This document shows, in pieces, positions 1 through 6,444 of a stretch of 19,848 nucleotides of DNA. The stretch comes from Pseudohaliea sp964438205. Its GTDB lineage: Bacteria > Pseudomonadota > Gammaproteobacteria > Pseudomonadales > Halieaceae. The stretch is from NCBI GenBank assembly GCA_964438205.1, contig CAYTJQ010000056.1:1-19848 (forward strand), given 5' to 3'. How positions within the stretch are numbered: the first letter of the stretch is position 1; each line of letters begins with the position of its first letter. The notes beneath the pieces were generated by a model, which saw only the letters and a list, made by a program, of their open reading frames with translations, was not told the DNA's origin and did not search any database. The translations under genes and the position numbers were made by a program.

Positions 1-401
1 TCGGGCCGCGGGCTGTCCACGTCAACCACGCCGACGACCGCACCATCTCGCCAGAGCGGGACCACCAGCTCGGCGCGGGAGGCGGCATCGCAGGCGATGT
101 GCCCGGGAAAGACGTCGACATCGGCCACGCGCTGGGTTTCGCCGCTGGCCACGGCGGTACCGCAGACACCCCGACCGACGGGGATCCGCACACAGGCCGG
201 CTTGCCCTGGAAGGGCCCCAGCACCAGTTCGTCGCCGGCGCGCCGGTAAAGGCCCACCCAGTTGATGTCCGGCAGCTGCAGGGCGAGGAAGGCGACGAAA
301 TTGGCGGCGTTGGCCAGGGGGTCGGTCTCGCCGGCGAGCAGGCCCCGCAGCTGGGCCGCGGCTTCGTCGACGGGGAGCGGGCTGTCGGTCGCTTCGAACA
401 T
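1..401 (-). CDS. msrC: Free methionine-(R)-sulfoxide reductase, GAF domain (3' end cut off)
   Basis: Reading the minus strand from ATG at 399-401 gives an open frame of 133 codons that runs off the left edge of the window, so about the last 30 residues of a family usually near 160 aa are missing. It is a GAF-fold enzyme that reduces free methionine-R-sulfoxide in the cytoplasm, using thioredoxin. The family signature is clear: NWVGLY at 47-52, LGPFQGKPACVRIP at 61-74, GRGVCGTAV at 76-84, FPGHIACDAASR at 98-109 and VDVDSP at 126-131. The three redox cysteines are C70, C80 and C104, with the same 10 and 24 spacing as C84/C94/C118 in E. coli YebR. It lies just downstream of cysH on the same strand, 88 bases away. 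A CATAAT box at 427-432 may give it its own promoter. The identification is firm; the symbol follows E. coli usage (also yebR). Confidence 0.93.
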   Translation of the reverse strand, partial: MFEATDSPLPVDEAAAQLRGLLAGETDPLANAANFVAFLALQLPDINWVGLYRRAGDELVLGPFQGKPACVRIPVGRGVCGTAVASGETQRVADVDVFPGHIACDAASRAELVVPLWRDGAVVGVVDVDSPRP

Positions 402-426
402 GGTCGCCTCCGGTCGGGGGGCGCGC

Positions 427-432
427 ATTATG
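427..432 (-). promoter_or_regulatory. Candidate -10 box for msrC
   Basis: CATAAT on the minus strand sits about 25 bases upstream of the msrC start in otherwise very GC-rich sequence. No convincing -35 box is visible. Read-through from cysH is equally possible. Confidence 0.35.
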
Positions 433-437
433 CAGAG

Positions 438-451
438 CGGCCCGCGGGCCG
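438..451. repeat. 14-bp perfect palindrome in the cysH-msrC gap
   Basis: CGGCCCGCGGGCCG is its own reverse complement and lies between the cysH stop and the msrC start. It has no loop and no T-tract, so it is not a standard terminator. It could be an operator or simply a product of the high GC content. Confidence 0.4.
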
Positions 452-461
452 GCAAGGCATC

Positions 462-491
462 AGGCCGGGCCGCGTGAGGCCGGGTCGCGTC
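462..491. repeat. Two tandem 15-bp copies at the cysH 3' end
   Basis: AGGCCGGGCCGCGTG (462-476) is followed directly by AGGCCGGGTCGCGTC (477-491), matching at 13 of 15 positions. The second copy runs into the cysH stop codon (490-492). It looks like a small local duplication at the gene end. Confidence 0.6.
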
Positions 492-1134
492 AGGCGGCGC
501 TGTGCAGGCCGCACTCGCGTCCGGCGTGGACCTTGGTCGGGTCGAAGTAGCGCTCGCTGTCCGGGAGCCCGTGCTCGGCCAGGTAGGCGTCGAGCTGAGC
601 CTGGGTCCAGTAAAACAGCGGCGCCACCTTGTACAAGCCATCCGCGCCGGACAGGCCCCGCGGGTCGCGGGTAACCACATCGAGGCCGCGGCGGAAGTCG
701 GTCTCTTCCCGGCGGATCCCGGTGAGCCAGAGCGCCGGCCGGTGCTCGGCGAGGGCGCGCTCGAAGGGCTCGAGCTTCACCTGGCGGGTGAAGAGTTCGT
801 GGCGCTCGCGTTCCTCGATGCTCGGGATGGGGCCGTAGAGGGCCTGGCGGCGCTCGGCGGTCATGGCCGGCGTGTACACCTGCAGGTTGAGGTCCAGGCG
901 CTCGCGCAGGGCCTCGGCGGTGCGGTAGGTCTCGGGCAGGTTGTAGCCGGTATCCACCCAGACCACCGGCAGCGACGGCGCCAGGCGGCTCACCAGGTGC
1001 AGCATCACCCCGGCACCGGGACCCATGCTCGTGCTGGCGATCGCCGGCCGGCCCTGGGCCAGCGCCCAGCGGACGATGGTCTCGGGCGCGGCGTGGCGCA
1101 GTTCGGCGTTGATCTTGTCGAGGTCCAGCCCCAC
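490..1134 (-). CDS. cysH: Phosphoadenylyl-sulfate (PAPS) reductase, short form
   Basis: This 214-residue protein reduces PAPS to sulfite in assimilatory sulfate reduction, in the cytoplasm, with thioredoxin or glutaredoxin as electron donor. Visible motifs are the nucleotide-binding STSMGPGAGVMLHL at 34-47, VDTGYNLPETY at 60-70, GIRREET at 139-145 and the C-terminal RECGLH at 206-211 carrying the catalytic cysteine. C208 is the only cysteine in the whole protein, so the CC...CxxC iron-sulfur ligands of APS reductases are absent; this favours PAPS as substrate. It is about 30 residues shorter than the 244-aa E. coli enzyme, mainly between the core and RECGLH. The start is GTG at 1132-1134, chosen because AGGGG lies about 8 bases upstream. 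It is transcribed away from an AT-rich region with an inverted repeat that may carry its control site. Confidence 0.9.
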   Translation of the reverse strand: MGLDLDKINAELRHAAPETIVRWALAQGRPAIASTSMGPGAGVMLHLVSRLAPSLPVVWVDTGYNLPETYRTAEALRERLDLNLQVYTPAMTAERRQALYGPIPSIEERERHELFTRQVKLEPFERALAEHRPALWLTGIRREETDFRRGLDVVTRDPRGLSGADGLYKVAPLFYWTQAQLDAYLAEHGLPDSERYFDPTKVHAGRECGLHSAA

Positions 1135-1242
1135 CCGTGTTCCCCTCGCGGCAACCGTGCAGGGTCCGACTCTAGGGAATAAGAAAAGCGCTGTGAAATA
1201 ACCAGTTTCTCTATGGTTATTACGCCGGGCTCCTTGCCCCCT
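1135..1242 (-). promoter_or_regulatory. AT-rich cysH upstream region
   Basis: This 108-base gap between parA (ending at 1243) and cysH contains the most AT-rich patch in the left part of the window, about 1180-1222. Read on the minus strand it holds TTATTTCAC, CTTATTCCC and TAGAGT elements, any of which could be part of a promoter; I cannot choose one -10/-35 pair. AGGGG just before the GTG is the ribosome binding site of cysH. No terminator is evident for parA, so some read-through into cysH is possible. Confidence 0.45.
1197..1221. promoter_or_regulatory. Inverted repeat AATAACC-N11-GGTTATT, candidate operator
   Basis: Two perfect 7-base arms (1197-1203 and 1215-1221) flank an 11-base spacer, about 63 bases upstream of the cysH start. 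The arms are AT-rich in GC-rich surroundings and no U-tract follows, so an operator is likelier than a terminator. A CysB-type LysR regulator is a reasonable guess for a cysH promoter, but I have not matched the motif to a known site. Confidence 0.45.
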
Positions 1243-2034
1243 TTACTCGACCAGGGCGGCCTCCAGCGCGGCGTGCAGGGCGCGGTACTGCTGTGTCAGC
1301 TTGTGGCCCGGGGCGAGGTCGATGAGCGGCCGGTGGCTGTGGTGCGACTCCTTCATCTTCACCGAGGAGCCGAGCCAGGTGTCGAGCACCGGGAAGCCCT
1401 CGGCCTCGAGCTCGGCCACCAGTTCCCCGGGCAGGCGGGCCTGGGGGTTGAACTGGTTGATGACGATCCCCTCGATAACGAGTTCCGGGTTGTGGTCCTC
1501 CTGCAGCTCGGTGATGTTCTCGAGCAGCGAATACAGGCTCTGGCGGGCAAAACTGTCGCAGTCGAAGGGCACGAGCAGGCTATCGGCGGCAATGAGCGCG
1601 GCCTTGGAGAAGAAATTGAAGCTCGGCGGCGTGTCGATGTAGACGCGGTCGTACTCGCCCTCGAGCTTTGCCAGCGCGTCGCGCAGCTTGTAGATCTTGT
1701 AGCGCGCCTCCAGGGCGCTCTCGAGTTCGGCGAGCACCGGGCTCGAGGGCATCAGGTACAGGTTCTCCCAGGGCGTCTCCCAGACGAAGGAATCCGGGTT
1801 CTGGCGCATGCGCCGGGGTCCCACGGTCTGCCGGAAAAGCCCCGCCACGCCCTGGGCCTCGGCCGGGAAGGCCTCGGCGTCGATCTCGCCGACCAGGTAG
1901 AGGGTGCTGTTGCCCTGCACGTCCAGGTCCACCACCAGCGTCCGGTAACCGGTCGCGGCGTCGATGGCCGCGAGGTTGCAGGTGATGCTGGTCTTGCCGA
2001 CCCCGCCCTTCTGGTTGAATACGACCCGTTTCAT
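1243..2034 (-). CDS. ParA/MinD-family P-loop ATPase, orphan
   Basis: A 263-residue cytoplasmic ATPase of the ParA (CbiA-like, deviant Walker A) superfamily, whose members bind ATP, dimerise and position DNA or protein cargo. The deviant Walker A KGGVGKTS is at 9-16, the switch I-like VDLDVQGNST at 35-44, and the Walker B-type YIDTPPS at 132-138. The open frame extends 26 codons further upstream, but the ATG at 2032-2034 is preferred: it places the typical KRVVFNQKGGVGKT directly at the N-terminus, and GGGGAG lies about 8 bases upstream. No parB, parS-like cluster or flagellar/chemotaxis gene is adjacent, so the cargo is unknown. It could be a plasmid-type ParA relic or a positioning ATPase for another complex. 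It is divergent from cinA. Confidence 0.88.
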   Translation of the reverse strand: MKRVVFNQKGGVGKTSITCNLAAIDAATGYRTLVVDLDVQGNSTLYLVGEIDAEAFPAEAQGVAGLFRQTVGPRRMRQNPDSFVWETPWENLYLMPSSPVLAELESALEARYKIYKLRDALAKLEGEYDRVYIDTPPSFNFFSKAALIAADSLLVPFDCDSFARQSLYSLLENITELQEDHNPELVIEGIVINQFNPQARLPGELVAELEAEGFPVLDTWLGSSVKMKESHHSHRPLIDLAPGHKLTQQYRALHAALEAALVE

Positions 2035-2152
2035 CGCTGACTCCCCTGCCACTGCATCTCGCCTTCCGTCCCCGGTCCCGCCACTGCCCGGGCCGCGCGC
2101 CCGCCTCTGCACAGGCCGCCGCCCATGGCGTCGCCGGCCCAGGCCCCCGGTG

Positions 2153-2158
2153 TATAGT
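2153..2158 (+). promoter_or_regulatory. Candidate -10 box for cinA
   Basis: TATAGT lies about 33 bases upstream of the cinA start in a 157-base divergent gap (2035-2191) that is otherwise GC-rich. No good -35 box is seen at the matching distance. The overlapping TACTAT on the other strand (2154-2159) could serve parA, but lies 120 bases from its start. Confidence 0.4.
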
Positions 2159-2191
2159 ACCCGCCTCGATTCGCCACGCTAAGCGAGAACC

Positions 2192-3499
2192 ATGCCCCAG
2201 GCACCCCGGGTCCAGCTCCTGCTCACCGGCAACGAACTCATGAGCGGTGATACGGTCGATTCCAACTCGGCGACCATCGCCCGCCGCCTCGCCGTTCTCG
2301 GTCTCGCCGTCGCCCGCAAGGCGACCCTCGGCGACGACCCGGGGGCGCTGGTGGCCGAGCTCACCGCCATGGCCGGGGCCGCCGAGGTGATCATCATCAA
2401 CGGCGGCCTCGGGCCCACGGTGGACGACCTCACGGCAGCCGTGGTCGCCGAGGCGGCGGGGCTGCCGCTCGCGGAGCACCCGGACGCGCTTGCCCACCTC
2501 GAGCGCTGGTGCGCCGGTCGCGGCCTGCCCCTGGACGCTGCCAACCGCAAGCAGGCCCTGCTGCCGGCGGGCTGTACCATCCTGCCGAACGAGCGCGGCA
2601 GCGCCGTGGGCTTCGCGGTAGACCTTGCTGTCGACCATGGCCGCTGCCGGGTCTATTGCACCCCCGGCGTGCCGGGGGAGCTCGCCACGATGCTGGAACC
2701 GGTCTGCGAGGACCTGGCGGCGCGCTGGCCCGGCCTCGACGCCATGGACATCCTGCGCCTGCAGACCTTCGGCCTGGGCGAGTCCTCGGCGCAGCAGCTC
2801 ATCGCCGACGACGCCGGGGACGGGGCGGCGCCCTGGCCGACGGCGGTGAGCCTCGGCTTCCGCGCCGGGGCCCCGCAGCTGGAAATCAAGCTCGCGGTCA
2901 CGGACCCGACCGCGGACGCCGCCCGCGAGGCCTGCCTGGCCCGCCTCGAGGCGCTGTTCGGCGACCACATCATCGGCCGCGGCGACGCGACCCTGGCCGC
3001 TGTGCTGGTCGATCTGCTGCGCGAGAACGGCCTGACGGTGACCACCGCGGAGTCCTGCACCGGCGGTGCCATCGCCGCCGCCCTGACCCGGGTTCCCGGT
3101 GCCTCCGCCGGCTTCGAGGCCGGCTACGTCACCTACTCCAACGCCATCAAGACCCGGACCCTGGGCGTGCGCGAGGAGACGCTGGCCGCCCATGGCGCGG
3201 TCAGCGAGGCCGTCGTTCGGGAGATGGCCGAGGGGGCCCTGGAGCGCTCCGGTGCCGACCTCGCGGTATCCGTGTCCGGCGTGGCCGGCCCGGACGGCGG
3301 CACGCCCGCCAAGCCCGTGGGCACGGTATGGCTGGCCTGGGGTGACCGGGCACGGCTCGACACCGTGTGCCTGCACTGGCCCGTGGAGCGCACGCTGTTC
3401 CAGACCATGGTCGCCGCGCTGGCCCTGGACCTCCTGCGGCGGCGCCTCCTCGGCCTGCCGCCGCTGCCGTACTACGCGCGTCAGCGCAGGGCCGGCTGA
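2192..3499 (+). CDS. cinA: CinA-family protein: MoCF-type domain plus NMN deamidase
   Basis: A 435-residue two-domain CinA protein, close to the usual full length (about 400-430). The N-terminal COG1058 domain (about 6-175) has the MoaB/MogA-like fold; LLLTGNELMSGDTVDSNS at 9-26 and INGGLGPTVDDLT are its hallmarks, and in the family it hydrolyses ADP-ribose or related pyrophosphates. The C-terminal PncC domain (about 265-420) deamidates nicotinamide mononucleotide in pyridine-nucleotide recycling; TTAESCTGG, YSNAIK, and SVSGVAGPDGGTP with KPVGTVW are conserved. Both halves look intact, so this is not a PncC-only protein. The start is ATG at 2192 with AGCGAGA upstream and a TATAGT -10 candidate at 2153. 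It converges on the lipocalin-like gene with a single base between the two stop codons. Confidence 0.93.
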   Translation: MPQAPRVQLLLTGNELMSGDTVDSNSATIARRLAVLGLAVARKATLGDDPGALVAELTAMAGAAEVIIINGGLGPTVDDLTAAVVAEAAGLPLAEHPDALAHLERWCAGRGLPLDAANRKQALLPAGCTILPNERGSAVGFAVDLAVDHGRCRVYCTPGVPGELATMLEPVCEDLAARWPGLDAMDILRLQTFGLGESSAQQLIADDAGDGAAPWPTAVSLGFRAGAPQLEIKLAVTDPTADAAREACLARLEALFGDHIIGRGDATLAAVLVDLLRENGLTVTTAESCTGGAIAAALTRVPGASAGFEAGYVTYSNAIKTRTLGVREETLAAHGAVSEAVVREMAEGALERSGADLAVSVSGVAGPDGGTPAKPVGTVWLAWGDRARLDTVCLHWPVERTLFQTMVAALALDLLRRRLLGLPPLPYYARQRRAG

Positions 3500-3500
3500 C

Positions 3501-3950
3501 TCAGCGGTCACCCACCCCCGACAGCCGGTGCCAGACCAGCGAGTGCAGGCGGCTGATGCCGCCGGCTTCGTCACGGCCGGAGAGCACCAGGGTCTGCCCG
3601 TCGAGCTCGGCGTGGCGCAGCTGCTCCGTGCCGACGAAGTTCGGATTCAGGCTCTGGGTGACGTAGTGCACCACGTCGCCCTCCACCACCCGGTAGCGGC
3701 CGGCGTAATGAAAGTAGCTCAGGTAGGCCTGGGCGAGTTTCTCCTCGGGAATCCTGCGGAACGGGATGTCCTGGGGCAGCGTCTGGCGATCGCTGCGGGC
3801 GATGGAGGCGCTCATCCAGTCGTCCTCCGTGTACAGGAGCAGGCCCTTCGGGTCCTCGCCAAAGGGCGTGGTGAAGTCCTCCCGGTCCGAGTAGCCCACG
3901 GTCCAGGATTCCAGTTGCCAGGTGCCGATGAGGTCCTGCTTGCTGATCAT
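3501..3950 (-). CDS. Lipocalin-like domain protein, 149 aa
   Basis: A small single-domain protein of the lipocalin-like type (Pfam PF13924-like by eye). The opening LIGTWQLESW (8-17) is the family N-terminal motif, followed by PFGEDPKGLLLYTEDDWMSAS, where the family has a P.G..PkG.l.Yt.dG.ms pattern. The rest alternates short strands (YRVVEGDVVHYVTQSLNP, GQTLVLSG), fitting a beta-barrel. There is no signal peptide, so it is probably cytoplasmic, and the ligand is unknown. GGAGG lies 6 bases before the ATG. It starts 22 bases after pdxH on the same strand, so the two are likely co-transcribed. I see no functional link to vitamin B6 beyond position. Confidence 0.8.
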   Translation of the reverse strand: MISKQDLIGTWQLESWTVGYSDREDFTTPFGEDPKGLLLYTEDDWMSASIARSDRQTLPQDIPFRRIPEEKLAQAYLSYFHYAGRYRVVEGDVVHYVTQSLNPNFVGTEQLRHAELDGQTLVLSGRDEAGGISRLHSLVWHRLSGVGDR

Positions 3951-3972
3951 GCGTCCTCCCCCGCCGCGGCCG

Positions 3973-4611
3973 TCACGGCTGCAGCTGCTCGATGGTCCAG
4001 GTGTTGTCTTCCTGCCGGGTGTACAGGAAACGGTCGTGCAGGCGGTGTGCCCCGCCCTGCCAGAACTCCACGCGGCCGGGCCGCACCCGGTAGCCGCCCC
4101 AGAAGTCCGGTACCGGCACCTCGCCGCGGCCGAACTGCTGCATGAGGCGCCGGAACTCGGCCTCGAGCGCGGCCCGCGCCGGCACCGGGCGGCTCTGCCG
4201 GGACGCCCAGGCCGCCACCTGGCTCTCCCGGGGGCGGCTCAGGAAATAGCGGGCCGATTCGGCGAGGGGCATTTTCTCGGCCACGCCGCCGATGATGACC
4301 TGCCGATCCAGCTCGTTCCAGGGAAACAGCAGCGAGACCCGGGGCTCGCCGTCGATGGCCCGCGCCTTGGCGCTGCCGTAGTTGGTATAGAAGACGAAGC
4401 CGTCGCTGGAGGCGCCCTTGAGCAGGACGATACGCTGCCAGGGGTTGCCGTCGGCGTCGATGGTGGCCAGCACCATGCCCGTCGGGTCCGACAGCCCCGC
4501 ATCCACCGCCTGCCTGAGCCAGTGCTCGAACTGGCGCACCGGGCACGGGTCCAGGTCCTCACGGGACAGGCCGCCGGCGGTATACTCGCGTCGATAAGCC
4601 TCGAATTTCAC
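3973..4611 (-). CDS. pdxH: Pyridoxamine/pyridoxine 5'-phosphate oxidase
   Basis: A 212-residue FMN enzyme that oxidises pyridoxine or pyridoxamine 5'-phosphate to pyridoxal 5'-phosphate, the last step of vitamin B6 synthesis and salvage. The length matches the family (about 215). The conserved pieces are all present: REYTAGGLSREDLDPCPVRQF near the N-terminus, the FMN-binding RIVLLKGAS and FVFYTNYGSAKA, RQVIIGGVAEKM, SRPRESQVAAW with the S.QS stretch, and the C-terminal EFWQGGAHRLHDRFLYTR. The start is GTG at 4609-4611, placed by alignment with the usual N-terminus; the ribosome binding site is weak. A consensus -10 (TATAAT) lies about 50 bases upstream. It is followed 22 bases later by the lipocalin-like gene. 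Confidence 0.95.
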   Translation of the reverse strand: MKFEAYRREYTAGGLSREDLDPCPVRQFEHWLRQAVDAGLSDPTGMVLATIDADGNPWQRIVLLKGASSDGFVFYTNYGSAKARAIDGEPRVSLLFPWNELDRQVIIGGVAEKMPLAESARYFLSRPRESQVAAWASRQSRPVPARAALEAEFRRLMQQFGRGEVPVPDFWGGYRVRPGRVEFWQGGAHRLHDRFLYTRQEDNTWTIEQLQP

Positions 4612-4658
4612 GCTGTCAGGGCATCCTGCCGTCTTGGGTCGCCATTGGCACGGCGATC

Positions 4659-4664
4659 ATTATA
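4659..4664 (-). promoter_or_regulatory. Consensus -10 box (TATAAT) for pdxH
   Basis: A perfect TATAAT on the minus strand lies about 50 bases upstream of the pdxH GTG, giving a predicted leader of roughly 40 bases. The best -35-like element, TTACCC at 4685-4690, is spaced 20 bases away, which is too long, so an activator may be needed. The rest of the 165-base gap 4612-4776 shows only alternative weak stems (GGGTG/CACCC and TGAGGG/CCCTCA, 4744-4779) with no T-tract. Confidence 0.6.
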
Positions 4665-4776
4665 AGGGCCATCGCAGGGTTGCGGGGTAAGTGCGGGGCA
4701 GATCGCTTACTCGCTCAGCACTCAGCGTCTGCGCACCGTTCCTGGGTGAGGGCTCTTACCGCAACGCAGGCCACCC

Positions 4777-5079
4777 TCAATCATCGCTGGTGCTGGGAAC
4801 CACCGGTGCCCGCGCCTGGTAGAAGGGGATCGCCGGGAAGGGGTGTACCGTTGGCCAGTCCTCGCCCAGGGTCGCGGCCAGCGGTTTGCCCATGGTCCGC
4901 TCCCAGGCCTCGGCCATGGCGGCCGACAGTGCTGCCGGCTCTGCGGCGCCGGTGAGGACCAGGGCTTCCATGAGCCCCTCGGTGCGCAGGCGCAGCGCCG
5001 GCGGCAGGTCATCGCCGGCAGCGGCGCGCTCGAGCATCTGCTGCCAGCGGCGTTCCAGCTCCTCGCGGATCGGGTCCAT
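4777..5079 (-). CDS. Hypothetical protein, 100 aa
   Basis: I do not recognise this protein. It is supported as a gene by a very good ribosome binding site (GGAGGT, 4 bases before the ATG at 5077-5079), by a plausible amphipathic composition, and because it fills the space between pdxH and the divergent operon. Residues 1-62 look largely helical (PIREELERRWQQMLERAA, then LRTEGLMEALVLTG and AALSAAMAEAWERTMG). The C-terminal third is Pro-rich with aromatic residues (LGEDWPTVHPFPAIPFY). It has no signal peptide, no membrane segment and no cysteine, so it is probably a small cytoplasmic protein. It is divergent from the 13-gene operon, with 129 bases between the starts, so the two could share control. 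A regulator or adaptor role would be pure guesswork. Confidence 0.7.
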   Translation of the reverse strand: MDPIREELERRWQQMLERAAAGDDLPPALRLRTEGLMEALVLTGAAEPAALSAAMAEAWERTMGKPLAATLGEDWPTVHPFPAIPFYQARAPVVPSTSDD

Positions 5080-5157
5080 CGCACCTCCCTCCGTGGCCGA
5101 CCGGCGGGCTCCCGAGTGCTCTTTGAGCCGCCCGCCGCCCTGCGGCGTAAGTAGAAA

Positions 5158-5167
5158 TGGTTATACT
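5158..5167 (+). promoter_or_regulatory. Candidate promoter of the 13-gene envelope operon
   Basis: TGGTTATACT contains an extended -10 arrangement (TG, one base, TTATAC; or TATACT at 5162-5167) about 45 bases upstream of the first gene. It lies in the most AT-rich part of the 129-base divergent gap. No strong -35 is visible, which suits an extended -10 promoter. This is the only obvious promoter for the whole run up to 19848. Confidence 0.5.
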
Positions 5168-5191
5168 GCTGTAAGCCAGCCAAACGCTGCA

Positions 5192-5212
5192 ATGAGCGCG
5201 ATCGCCCGATGA
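5192..5212 (+). other. Possible 6-codon leader ORF (MSAIAR) coupled to the operon start
   Basis: ATG at 5192 begins MSAIAR and stops at TGA 5210-5212, which overlaps the ATG (5209-5211) of the first operon gene as ATGA. Neither start has a good Shine-Dalgarno sequence, so re-initiation after this mini-ORF could help translate the main gene. It may equally be chance. Confidence 0.25.
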
Positions 5213-6444
5213 ACTTTCGCCGCACCTGTATTGCTGCCTGCGCTGCCCTTGTCGCCGCCCTCGCCGCGGCGCAGCCGGAGCCGGCAGCCAATGGACACGA
5301 CGCCCTGGACGACGAGGCCGCGGCCCTCGAGGCCGTGCGCAGCGACACGATCCGCCGCTACCGCGACGAGATCAGTGCCCTCGAGCAGGCCGGCGGCGCC
5401 TACAGCACGGGGCTAACCGAACCATTGCTCGAGCTCGGCCTCGCCCTGCAACAGGCCGGCCAGCACCCCGAGGCCATCCGCGTCCTCAAGCGCGGCGTAC
5501 ACCTGGCCCGGGTCAACGAGGGCCTCTACAGCGAGCAGCAGCTCGCCCTCATCGAGGCGGAGATCCGCAGCCACATGGCGCTCGGGGACTTCCAGGCCGC
5601 CGACGACCGGCATCGCTACCTCTACCGCGTGCAACAGCGCACGCTCACCGATGCGGGCCGCAGCCTCGCGCTCATGCGCCAGGCGCGCTGGCAGCGCCGC
5701 GCCTACGAGCTCGGCCTCGACGAGAACGGTTTCGAGCGCCTGCTGCGCATGTGGAACCTGTACCGCCTGGCTCTCTCCGAGATTGCCGAAACCGAAGGCG
5801 ACACCTCGCCGAATCTCCTGCCGCCGCTCTACGGCATGCTCCGCGCCCAGTACCTGATCAGCGGCTTCGACGGCACCGACCCCACGGGCCTCAGCCCCGA
5901 CCCGTTCGACCCGCGCGTGGAAGAGGGCCGCTTCGCAGCGTTCCGCAGCCAGAGCTACAAGCAGGGGGGCTCGGTGATCCGCGCCATCTACGACGTGCGG
6001 CAGGCGCAGCCCGGCGCCGGCCCCCGGGAGCACGCCGAGGCGCTGGTACTGCTCGGCGACTGGCGACTCTGGCACGACAAGCCCGACGACGCGGCCCAGG
6101 CCTACGCCGATGCCCTTGCGGAACTTGCGGCCCTCGATGATGCCGAAACTGCGACGGCCGACATTTTCGGCAGGCCCGTGGCGCTGCCGGCGCTGGAGAG
6201 TATCCGCCCCCTGCCCGAGCCCGTGCCAGCGGAGCGGTCGAATTTGTTGGTAGAATTCACGGTAGACGAGCGCGGTCGGGTGCGCGATCTCGATCGCGTC
6301 GATGAGGCAGGTGACAATGAAGGCATCGCCAACCGGCTACTGCGGAAGCTGCGCCGGACACAGTTCCGGCCGCGCTTCGCCGACGGTCAGCCGGTGCCGA
6401 CGACCGGGATCCAATGGGCTTATGACACCAGCAACTGGCAATAG
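5209..6444 (+). CDS. Secreted TPR protein with TonB C-terminal domain
   Basis: A 411-residue protein and the first gene of the operon. Residues 1-21 form a Sec signal peptide (RR, hydrophobic core, cleavage after ALAAA before QPEP), not a lipobox. The middle is helical with TPR-like pairs, best at about 72-104 (LLELGLALQQAGQHPEAIRV) and 274-306 (HAEALVLLGDWRL..KPDDAAQAY). Residues 344-405 are a TonB_C-type domain: LLVEFTVDERGRVRDL, then NRLLRKLRRTQFRPRFADGQPV. Known TonB proteins are inner-membrane anchored with a Pro-rich stalk; this one has neither and is predicted to be free in the periplasm. The TonB domain may be a docking module for an outer-membrane partner. The next gene overlaps its end by 23 bases. 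The domain call is good; the role is inferred. Confidence 0.85.
   Translation: MNFRRTCIAACAALVAALAAAQPEPAANGHDALDDEAAALEAVRSDTIRRYRDEISALEQAGGAYSTGLTEPLLELGLALQQAGQHPEAIRVLKRGVHLARVNEGLYSEQQLALIEAEIRSHMALGDFQAADDRHRYLYRVQQRTLTDAGRSLALMRQARWQRRAYELGLDENGFERLLRMWNLYRLALSEIAETEGDTSPNLLPPLYGMLRAQYLISGFDGTDPTGLSPDPFDPRVEEGRFAAFRSQSYKQGGSVIRAIYDVRQAQPGAGPREHAEALVLLGDWRLWHDKPDDAAQAYADALAELAALDDAETATADIFGRPVALPALESIRPLPEPVPAERSNLLVEFTVDERGRVRDLDRVDEAGDNEGIANRLLRKLRRTQFRPRFADGQPVPTTGIQWAYDTSNWQ

Noticed and set aside
99..1182. Plus-strand open frames opposite msrC and cysH.
   Set aside because: They are antisense to two genes with full catalytic signatures and have no ribosome site or family resemblance.
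1580..3574. A 664-codon minus-strand open frame covering cinA and the parA start.
   Set aside because: It overlaps cinA and out-of-frame parA, both unmistakable; late in the frame it only echoes parA sequence in the wrong frame.
4744..4779. Possible terminator stem (GGGTG/CACCC or TGAGGG/CCCTCA) after the 100-aa gene.
   Set aside because: The stems are short, mutually exclusive, widely looped and lack a T-tract.
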